This document shows positions 22,510 through 33,800 of a stretch of 64,000 nucleotides of DNA, piece by piece. Numbering within the stretch: the first letter of the stretch is position 1; every line of letters starts with the position of its first letter. The DNA comes from Acorus gramineus (lineage: Eukaryota; Streptophyta; Magnoliopsida; Acorales; Acoraceae). A program made the translations under genes and the position numbers. The notes under the pieces were generated by a model. The model was not told the DNA's origin and did not search any database. It saw only the letters and a list, made by a program, of their open reading frames with translations. Location: the NCBI GenBank assembly GCA_030737835.1, contig JAUJYN010000029.1, positions 1,936,845 through 2,000,844 on the forward strand. The letters run 5' to 3'.

Positions 22510-23785
22510 TTAGTTGATGTTTTTCAATCGATTATTCTGCCACTAAATAAATACAAATATTTTTTAGAGGATTGAAGAGAGAGACGGCTCAACGTGCGTA
22601 TCATGGTACACACTGAATAAATCTCATCCACGAAATACCAATTTAAAAATAAAATAACTGCATAAATTTTTTTTTCTGGAACGAATCCTTATTGTACAAA
22701 TATTAAAAGTAAAAAATGACACATTTCTTTCCACAAAAGAAAATTTCAAGATTTGTACATATTAAAAGCTATGCTCACTCGGATCACGTAAAAAATTAAA
22801 TACAAACAAACAAATACATACTTTCTGTTTTGAACTGGATATAAATGTCAGTACTTCAAATGTTGAGCAAAAATACAGCACAAACAACAAAAACTCGCTT
22901 TTCAAAAGATTCAACAGAAAAAAAAAGACGTGATATCCTACTGAAGCAAAGCCAAAAGTGAAATAAATGAAAAAATGAATTATATTGTATTTCTTTTCGC
23001 CAAAAATGGTTTTAAAGGGAAATGAAAATTTCATTTTGAGGGTGAAACGAAAAAAGGGTGACTAACGTGGTTGCGCTGACATGAAGGAGAGAGGATAGTT
23101 TATTTTACAATTTGACGTAGAGACTACAACCCGGGCTATAAAGGAAACTACTTGTATCATTACCGTTATAAAAATAGATCATGTCCGAATGGTGATGAGG
23201 AGAAAAGCATAACACCATACAAAAAATGAAATAAAATAGTACAAGAAACAATAAAGAATCAAGGCGACAGAGATGGGAGGGTAAAAAAGGTTTCACATCA
23301 AAGAATGTGGGCATAGCCAATGACTGTTTTACAACTTATTCTAACGAACATTCACTACTATTTATTTCCTACTTTTAAACAATTATAATAAATATGCCTA
23401 CTATTTATTTAAAAAGTTAAAATCTATAATCTATAATTTAATATTTATAATATGTAAATTTAAGTTGTAACAAACATAACCATTATACCTTTTTAATGAT
23501 ACACCAAGTTGGTACTACTACTAGTTATCACTTTATACTATGATTAATCCCGGTGAGAGTAGTAAAAGATATCTCTGACGTCTACAAGAGTTCTCCACTT
23601 CCCTTTTCCATGAATGTTGTTCGTGGGCTCGTTTAAAATGTATATATATACATGAACTACAACAAAGTTGAAAAAACGTATGTGCACATAATTTCACAAT
23701 CAACAGAACCCGAATTTCAGCATTGTGACATCATTTCAATGATGCTGCGACTCCGCCATGTCAAAGGAACTCTCTTAAGACAGTT
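22510..23785. other. AT-rich intergenic stretch and probable 3' flank of the TLDc gene
   Basis: No coding similarity is seen in any frame. Minus-strand AATAAA-like words occur at about 23363-23410, some 380 bases past the TLDc stop codon, and are candidates for its polyadenylation signal. Short open frames here are low-complexity and look like chance. Confidence 0.5.
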
Positions 23786-26700
23786 TCACCATCTGCAAAT
23801 CCCTGGGGCCTCTGTTCGACACAAATCTATAGTTTCCTCATATTTTGATGCATATACAAAGCCCCACAACTGCAATCACAGCACAATAAACCGCACGCCA
23901 TTGTCACCATCCAACGCAGCCTTGAAAAAAATGATAGAATGAAAGCAATGGAAAATGAAGCAACCAGGATGTGAATGCACACCTCAACTTCCTTCACTTC
24001 AAAGTCTTGAGTGTGTGCAAGGCACGAATTTCCAAATGTTTCAGAGGCAGAACTTGATCCATTTAACCTTTAGAATAGATAAAACAATGTGACTGATTAA
24101 GATGAGAATAATAGGTTGTCAGAAAAAAGTTAAAAATAAATAGCATACCATGAGAAGAATAGTTTAATGGAAAGCTATAATATATTTGCAGTTATGGAGG
24201 TTTATAATTCATAAATATATAGAAAGGAGTACAGGGCCTACAGATCTCCATCCAGGTAGAGTGCAAAATGACCACCCCCACCCAGCGCTAGGAAGTCACT
24301 TGAGCAGAGGGTAAAGTAGCGATTAGCACCTGCAAAATTGGAACATAAAACTAAATGATTGATGTGGCCCAGTAATATATCCATGTTCAACATTGACCCA
24401 CAAAACCATATCATCTTCATACAAGAGAATCAAGACTTCAAGAAGATATTATTTTGGACATTTGGAATCCATATTGAATAATAGCACCTCTGTGTATTAT
24501 TTGAACTGTTGCTACCACATCATGAGATCTAAAATTAATATCAGGACCCATTGACAAACTCTTAGAATGCTAGGAAGAATGATGAAGATGCTCCACGAGG
24601 GAGAAATATTAACACAAACTTCTTTCATCATATATCCCCTTTTGTTGTTTGATCCATTAAGCTGCTGTTGTTTTTTTTCCTGTAGGGGACATTTTTCATG
24701 GACACTGTTAGATATTCAAAAGAACATATTTTTATATGCTTTTAAGAGTTGTTTTGGAACATTTCCCTATGTAATTATTCATATATACATGCATATTAGG
24801 GAAGTTTCTATTCTTTATATTCAAAGCATATTTTGCACAAATTGACAATATTTATACAATTAATATGCATTATCATATTTTTCATATAGAGCCATATTTT
24901 AAAATTCAGAAATCTAAATTTGGCAGTATTTAAATTTGGCAGGTTATAAATTGAAGAAGGAATTAGCATTCAAAGCTTCATCAAAACTTCTAGAAATGAT
25001 CCACCAAATCAATAAAATCTTCAATCAAATCAGCTTTGACATCTCCAACAAATCAACAAGATCTCTAATAGATTTTGCAATTATATCTCCAACATATTTT
25101 GCAAATCAGCATTAACAACTCAAGCAAATCAGCATTTACAACTAATTCAACCCTCAAAACCCCTATAAAAAGGGCACTCCAAGGAGAGATCTCTGCATTC
25201 AGCCAAGGAGAGATCTCTGCATTCAACCGAGAAGAAATTTATTTTCAGTTTTTGTTCTTTCTTTTCTGTTTTCAGTTTTTTTTGTTTTTAGTTTTTGTTT
25301 TTATTTCTTTAGTATTAGAGACAGATTTTCTTGTTTTTTCAATAAAGTACATTATTATTTTATGGAATATCTTTATTTTATTCTAGAATTTCATCAACCA
25401 TGGTAGGCTAAAAAATCCTTCCATCAAGGAGAGGATTCCACCCCATGAGATTGAGTGATTGATTCTTTTTTTTGTGCATTGATGTTTTCTGATTTGTTCT
25501 TCATGTTTATATAGTTTCTTCAACTCAGATTTCTTTTGATTATGGGTATTTTTAGATCTTCCGTCGTTCTACTTAGATGGGATACGGTTGATGCTTTATA
25601 AACCCTATTTTTAAATCGAGTAGAAGTGAACTGCTTTTGAAATATTCTGTTTTCATTAAATGCAAAAGAAAGAATTATCACGATATTCGTGGGGTGGATT
25701 TCCAATCCTTGGTGATCTTTTTTTTATATACATTGACTTCAACCTAAGCTTTACAAATAATTTGTTTTTAAACCTTTTTGCCAAATATTGATAATCTTTT
25801 ACTTTTATTCGTTTACTTCAATAGCCTCCCTGTGGATTCGACCCCTTGCTACCACTTTCTACCTAGGTAAGGGTTTTATATTTTTGTTGGCAAAGACGAG
25901 ATTTTAACGACAATCAAAGCCACCAACAAATTGGCGCCGTTGCCGGGGAGGCAAGGTAAGTAACGGTGAAGGTTGAAGGTATCAAATTTTTTTTTTCTTT
26001 TCTTAAAAAAAAAAACAAAAAAAAAAACAAAAAAAAAAAAAAAAATTATATAAAAAAAAAAAAATTATTTTTCTTTTATTTGGTTTGCAGGAAGAAGAGA
26101 GAAGGATGAGGAACATAAAGCTCAAGACTCATTGATCTAATTCCACTTCAAATTTTTGGATTTCCGGAGTGAACATACTCCGTAGGTAAGTTCTCCATTG
26201 ACAAAAGCTCTTGTTTTAATGTTTGTTGTGCATTTAGCGTATTCATTTGCATAAATCAACTTAAGGGCAAAATTCATTATATATAAAAAAAAAAAGATAA
26301 GGTCGGTATTTCATCAATCGTCCTTGGCCCAAAAATCACTACATTGCATGATTATCCCAAGCCAATTAAAATAAAATCAATTAGACATTGGCTTTAGGAT
26401 TCTTGAGCTCATTAAGGCAAAGACCACCAAAAGTTCCACCAATTATGCTCTTTGATCATGTTGATGTCTAGGAAAGCTTTGTCCCTCTAAGGGAGACACA
26501 TTGTGTTCTAGGAGGGTGGTACTTAAGCGGGACCATTGTGACCCCACCACTACCTGGAGGCTGACCTGGTCAACGTTTCATAAGATCGAATTGGAGGCTT
26601 AGGTGTACTCTTCAAACCTGTTAGGAGCTGTCTAATCTAGGAGAGGGGTTCAAAATTTTTTGTTGCATGCGCGGTAGAAGATCCAATAGGGGAGAGTTAA

Positions 26701-29700
26701 AACCTTTAGACCCTGAGATTGAGAGAACCTTTCATCTACATAGGCGAGTCCTTAACCATTCATCACTCTTCATAATGGGTGAACGTGCCAAAACCCTGAA
26801 TGAGCTATATGCTCCTGCATCTTCCGATCCACCAACTTGCATAGTGCTGCCGGCCACCACTGCAATCCAATTTGAGATTCGGCCAGCAACCATCAATATG
26901 CTTCCCAAATTCCATGGGTTCGAGAGTGAGCAACCCTATATCCATCTAAACAAATTCTTGACAATTTGTCAAACATTCAAAAATCAGAACCTAGATGAGG
27001 AAGGTGTCAAATTGAGGTTGTTCCCCATGACTTTGGAAGATCATGCAGCTGCATGGCTGTATTCCCTCTCCACCAATTCAATTTCAACATGGGAACAACT
27101 CTCTAAAAAATTCATGACAAAATTTTATCCTATGGCAAAAACTGAGAAAATCAAAGATGCCATTAGAACTTTTAGGGGGAGAGCTGAAGATGAATTTTCT
27201 CAAATTTGGGAAAAATTTCATGATTTGTTAATCAAATGCCCACACCATGGGCTTGACAAAGCCCAACTAGTTCACTTTTTCTATAAGGGACTACCTCACA
27301 CACATAGGAACATGATTGAGTCCATGCACAAGGGTAAGTTCATGGATCAGACCCCTGATGAAGCCTATGAGTTCCTTGTAGATTTAGCTGAGAATGCCCA
27401 GAATTGGAGTAGCTATGACAATGAAGTTGATGATAGAGGATCTAGAAAGTCAGGTATTTATGAAATAAAAGCAGATCCAGATCTTAAATATGTCATGACC
27501 AACTTAGTGGATGGGGTGAACAAATTGAGCAAGAAGTTCGATACTTTTGCGGTAACAACAAATCGGAACTCACAGAGAGATCCAAACCCCATAATGAATG
27601 TGGAACATGAGCCACACAACATATGTCTCATTTGTGATAGTTCAGAGCATCTAGTGGAGTGTTGCCCTAGTTTGCCCACCATCAAGGCTGAGCAGGCAAA
27701 TTCGATTAATTCATATAATGCCTTCAAAAAGCCCACTCCCAATTCTTTTGGCCCAGTATACCATCCTGATAATAGGTTTCATCCAAACTTCTCTTATAGG
27801 CAGAATGAACCTATCCAATATCAAGGTGGTCCACCAGGGTATCAAAGAAATTTTTCTAGGCCAAGCTCGTCACAAGCTCCTCAGTTGAACCAACCTTTGG
27901 TTCCACCTCCTCCTCCTTATGTTGCTCCCACTCCTCAACAACCCTCACATCTGGAAGCCATGATGGCTAACATGATGAAGCAACAACAAGAATTCATCCA
28001 TCAGCAGCAGCAGCAAACCAATTTGTCACAAACCCAGACTAATCAAATCCATGCACAAGCAATTGCAAAACTTGAAGTTAGTCTAAGCCAAATAGCCAGT
28101 TCTCTAGTAGATAGGAAGAAGGGTGAATTACCTAGTCAGCCAGTGCCTAATCCTAGTAGGCAACAGAGTCAAGGCCCAATAGGGCAATATCAGGTTAACT
28201 CTAATGAAAACTCATCCCATGAAGTCCAGGCCATTACCACCTTAACATATGGCAGGCGAGTGGACAAAAAGGTCCAACTCCCCAAGGAAAAAAGTGAAGA
28301 AATCGCGGTCCATAAGACTGCTGACCAGGAAGAAGGTCAGGAGACCCAAGAGAAGGGAAATGAAACCCAGGAAATAGCACCAAAGCCAGTAGATGTCTAC
28401 AAACCCAAAGCTCCTTATCCTCTTAGATTGCAAGAACCCAAGAAAAGTTCTCATTTTGATGATATCATGGAAGTATTCAAAATGTTCAGATCAATATACC
28501 TTTCTTAGATGCCATCAAACAGATTCCCTCCTATACAAAATTCCTGAAAGATCTCACCACGGTGAAAAGGAGAACCAGTGTTCCTAGGCACGCTGTGATG
28601 GCTGCACAAGCCTCATCTTTCATTCAACAGCAAATTGCCCCTAAATATAAGGACCCTGGTTGCCCCACAATTGCGATCAAAGTAGGAGAGACTATCATCC
28701 AAAGAGCCCTCCTAGATTTAGGAGCCAGTGTGAATTTGCTACCCTATTCTGTGTACAAGGAGTTAGGTTTGGGGGAGTTAAAACCCACAGACATTACCCT
28801 TTCATTAGCAGATAGAACTGTGAAATATCCAAAGGGAATTGTGGAGGATGTGATTGTCAAGGTGAAAGAATTCTATTATCCTGTGGATTTTGTAGTCTTA
28901 GAAACTGAACCAGTGAAAAACCCAGGCAGCCATATCCCTGTGATCCTAGGCAGACCATTTTTAGCCACATCAGATGCTGTTATTAGATGTCGGAATGGTA
29001 TAATGACTCTAGCCTTTGGAAACATGACTGTCCAACTCAATGTTTTCCATAGTAGCAACCAATCACCTAATATGGATGATCTTGAGGAAGTTTGCATGAT
29101 TGAGGAAATGATTAGCAACTCTTTTGAAGAATCGAGTTATTCTGACCCATTAGAAAGATGTTTGGCCCATTTCGGCAAAGATTTTGATGAAGAAAGTTCG
29201 ATTAGGGAAGTGAATGCACTTTTAGATTCCTCTCCGATCATGGATACGAGCAAATGGGCCACTCGATTTGAATCATTGCCCATTTCTAAATCTCAGCTAG
29301 TACCATCTAGTGTCAAGCCACCCCAATTAGAGCTTAAGGACCTTCCTAAGACTTTGAAATATGCATATCTGGGTGACAAAAAACCCTACCTGTTATAATT
29401 GCTTCAAATCTAAAGGAAGATCAGGAGGAAAAATTGTTAAGTGTCTTGAGGAAGAATCAGGAAGCTATTGGTTGGTCAATAGCTGACATCAAAGGGATTA
29501 GCCCATCTGTGGTTCAACATAGGATCCATCTAGTGGAGGATGCAAAAACCTCTAGAGAATCACAAAGGCGATTAAACCCAGTCATGAAGGATGTAGTCCG
29601 AGCTGAGGTCATCAAGCTCCTAGATGCTGGTATTATATACCCCATCTCTGATAGTCAATGGGTGAGTCCAGTGCAAGTTGTACCCAAGAAGTCTGGTGTC

Positions 29701-30638
29701 ACAGTAGTAAAAAATGATCACAATGAGTTGGTTCCCACTCGAATCCAAACTGGGTGGCGAGTGTGTATCGACTATAGGAAGCTGAACGCCGTAACTAGGA
29801 AGGATCATTTCCCTCTACCCTTCATTGACCAAATGCTGGAACACAGGTCATTCTCATTACTGTTTCCTTGATGGTTATTCTGGATATAATCAAGTCCCTA
29901 TTTCCCGTGAAGATCAGGAAAAAACTACTTTCACCTGTCCCTATGGAACTTTTGCCTATCGTCGTATGCCATTTGGGTTATGCAACGCACCAGCCACATT
30001 TCAGCGTTGTATGATGAGTATTTTTTCGGACATGGTGGAAATTTTTTGGAAGTCTTCATGGATGACTTCTCAGTTTTTGGTTCTAGCTTTGATGAATGTC
30101 TGCACCATCTGACACTTGTTGTAGAACGTTGCAAGGAAAAGAACTTGGTTCTTAACTGGGAAAAGTGTCATTTCATGGTGGAATCTGGGATTGTTTTGGG
30201 ACACATTGTGTCAAAGAGAGGAATAGAAGTAGATAAAGCCAAGGTTGATTTGATCGCTAAGTTGCCCCCTCCCAAAACTGTTAGAGAGGTGAGGTCTTTT
30301 CTAGGACATGCCGGTTTTTATCGCCGTTTTATAAAGGATTTCAGTAAGATTTCAAAACCCTTGTGTGATTTGTTAGCTAAGGATACTCCCTTCAATTTTT
30401 CCTCTGCTTGTCTAGCTGCCTTTGAAAGACTCAAATCTGAGTTAACCTCTACACCTATCATCCGATCTCCTAATTGGAGTGTTCCCTTTGAGGTGATGTG
30501 TGATGCCTCAGATTTTGCTATTGGTGCCGTGTTAGGCCAACGAATAGACACCAGGTCTAAAAGCATATCATCAGCTTTCATATCCCTACAGGTAAATCAA
30601 AATACGTAAATCTTATTCAAACATTGGTTTCCAACCCC

Positions 30639-30669
<31 letters not shown>

Positions 30670-30798
30670 ATCACGTCTCCTGCCTTGTACTTCTTTCTTT
30701 TTAGTAATTGTGACTCAGCTTCGGCAATAAAATTTCTTTTGGTGCAATTCCCACCATTCCCCCCACCCAAGTCTTTTAGTAAAGAACAAAGTTCTAGT

Positions 30799-30829
<31 letters not shown>

Positions 30830-33800
30830 CCAAGATTGTTCAGAATAGTAGTAGGTATACAACGACATTGGTCATCACTGAGTAAATCTCCATTTTAGGA
30901 TGCGGTAATTAACACTTACGTATGCTTGTTTGACACTAACAAACATGTTCATGTTTATATTACCTTAACATATATGTATATATAGCCAATTCGGACACCT
31001 TGTAACAGCTTTACCCAGGTATAAAAGGTCTAAATTCTCTCTCAAAAAAAAAAAATGAATATATGAGGGAGCTATATTATGAAAAATCATAATATCATCT
31101 CTCAAGTAAAAATGACACAGCTTTTAGAAATGGCATGAAGAAATACTACAATACCATAGGATTGACCCTGTATTATGGTAAGGACATAGATGACAATTAA
31201 AAGTGAAGCATCATTTTGTGCTGGATAGCCCCGCTATTTCTTTCTTTCTTTCTCTTTGCATATTCCTTCCAAACAAATGGTCAATGATTTAAAATAACAG
31301 AAACAACGAAAAAAGAATGCTTGTGTTGGATTCTTCTATGGAAATCATATGTCCCTATGAACAGTCTTAAAGAACAAAGTAGCTCAGTAGTGAGTCAACC
31401 TGCCAAGCTGGATGATCACCTTTTAGTCCAGATAGTGTCTCACACTTTTGCTGCTAAGATAGGCATAACTAGTCTTAGGCTTAATATACGAGTACAGGAT
31501 GAAGTACAAAAGGGAAATGGCTTGTGAGGAAGTCGTCGTTTTCATTGAAGAAAAAAAGAAAGAAAAACCCAAAAGATATGCTTCTATGTCAATGATTAAC
31601 ATCAACGTGATGAATTAAACGGTAAGCTCAATCTACCACATCGTGAAGAGGAAAAGCAATCAAATTTTGGATAATTGATTTGCACAATATTAGAATACAT
31701 AAGGATTGGGGGAGGTTTTGTGCGGTTGCGTTGTCCATTTTTTTGCAGGGGAGTGTGTCAGTGATTCAGGAGTGATCCGGTTAGGGTGGGGGGCTCCTTG
31801 GTAGATCTCTCTTCTACCGGAGTATCTCCTTTTCCTTGCTTGCTTTGTATGTATTTCCCTGTTTTTGGGCACTTATCCCTATTCTGAATAGAAGATGAAT
31901 GCCTACTGCTTCTTTCAGAAAAAAAAAATAGAATACACAAGGATCAGGAGAATGAGAGCAGACCAAAATCTGAGAAACCTTTAAAGGGTTGGGTAAGGGG
32001 GTCTTTAGGCTGAACCATGTGAGGCAGGGGCAATGCTAAACTTTGAAAACCCAGACTTGGCTCTGTCAGCATCTCCAAAGAGGCTGCTCTCAAATTTTTC
32101 CCGTCATTGGATAGCATAACTAAATGTGAGCAACAGTGACCAGAAAATTATTGTGAATCCAAATATCTTCACAAAATATCAATATGCCTCAACATTCTCA
32201 CATATTTCAAGGACCACTACTTGTCTAGAAAACATGACTTGTACAATAGGCCATTTGCTTTGTCTGTTCGTAATTTGTGCATGAAAAAGTACCAGTCATT
32301 AGCAAAGAAATGCCCAAGGTCTGCAGTTTTTTTAGTTTAAATTAAACTCTAAATGACTTGTAAAGAAACTCATAAATTGGATCACCTTGGAAAACAAACA
32401 TCCATCTTTTCCTTCGGATTTTATATTCAAATATAACATGTACCCATACGGGCAATGTCCAGACGTTCTGTCATTTAGCACATCAAGGTCTAATTGTTTA
32501 CTGATACTAGATAAAGGAAAATTCTATAACTACCTGTTGGGCGACAAATGGCAGGATGGCTAGATAGATTTGTGAACACAAAGGTACTGTTTGTTCCCTG
32601 TTTGAAAAATGGAAAAAGTTTTAACAATTAACATGATAAGAAAAAAATGTGATCAAAATTTATGACAAAAAGAGACAAAAATGGCATGAAATAACAAACA
32701 AATATTTTCTTTTAGATATAACTAACAGCAGTCAAAGTCAAGACTAGATACTTTTTTCCCAATACCTGATACTTTCTCTTGTTGGTTGGCCTCAGGGGTG
32801 CCTCTACCAAGCCGCCAAACACTGCACCTCTCCGGTCCCCAACAACCTAAGCAGTGGAGACTAAGTCATATGCCATAAGGAATGGGAATTGTGGATAAAA
32901 GAACCATATGATCAACAGTATAAAATGAGGAGCGCATTTGTGTAAAGAATAAAAAAGAAGCCAGAGCCCTAACTTTAATGTGTGCTGCCATCATGCAAGG
33001 AAACTGCTACTGAATAAATAGGTCATATATGCATCACCCTATCTTGCCAGCCGAAGAGGAAAAAAAGTAAAGTAGAAAAAGAGATTAGAATAATTAATAT
33101 AATGTGATGTCTAACTCAGGAGCAGTAGAATGCAATTGCATGTCCTCTATACACGAAGGCAGCTTCCTATACTATCAAGGATGAATCCATTTGCATTTTC
33201 GGCAAGTTTACTTTCCATGTAGAATGGAATTCAAAGTGTCATGAGAGAGTCTATTGGGCATTCTTGATGTGCTGGTTCTTTTCCTTTGTTTTCTTTTTCC
33301 TGTTTTTTTCTTGCTCTTTCTAGTCCTACCATGAGAGAGATGGGATGATCTATATCTTCTAAAAAATAATATGTGGTGATTCTAGAAATACAAATCTACA
33401 CAACTTGTAGAGAAGATTGCACAAAGCATGAGTTGAGAATCTGAAATGCCAGATATTAGCTTGTCATGATAATGGAAAAAACCGTGCATTCAAGACTTGG
33501 AAAAACTATTAAAATACTCCTCAAGAACTGCCATTTGAAAATAAATAAATAAATAAATAACCCTTCCTTGCAATCCACCACGGGAAATAACAAATTTTGA
33601 GAAAAGAATGGATGCCCCATAGTTGCATGAAACCCACGTTGAGAGTGCTAGCTCAGCCTATACTGAAGGCCAAATGTACCCATGAAAACGTTAGGTGGCT
33701 TATAGCACATCCTAACATTTATCATCCTAACTTCTCTTAAAACAGAAAAGAAAACAAGTAAAACTTAGAAAATAAGAATTTCTGTTTAAAACTTCCGGAA

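Larger units (their letters stand above)
24706..30550 (+). mobile_element. Athila-type Ty3/gypsy element, truncated, inside a host intron
   Basis: The 5' LTR (to 25928), a tRNA-Asp primer site, gag, protease and reverse transcriptase with part of RNase H are present; the integrase end and 3' LTR are absent. It lies in intron 5 of the TLDc gene, antisense to it. The coding region carries a few breaks but long stretches are open, so it is moderately old. The 3' limit (about 30.55 kb) is where similarity to Athila RNase H fades; a poly-C/poly-A run follows shortly after. Confidence 0.85.

Noticed and set aside
30960-31056. Another poly(A) retroposon ending in an A12 run
   Set aside because: No Pol III boxes and no convincing flanking duplication.
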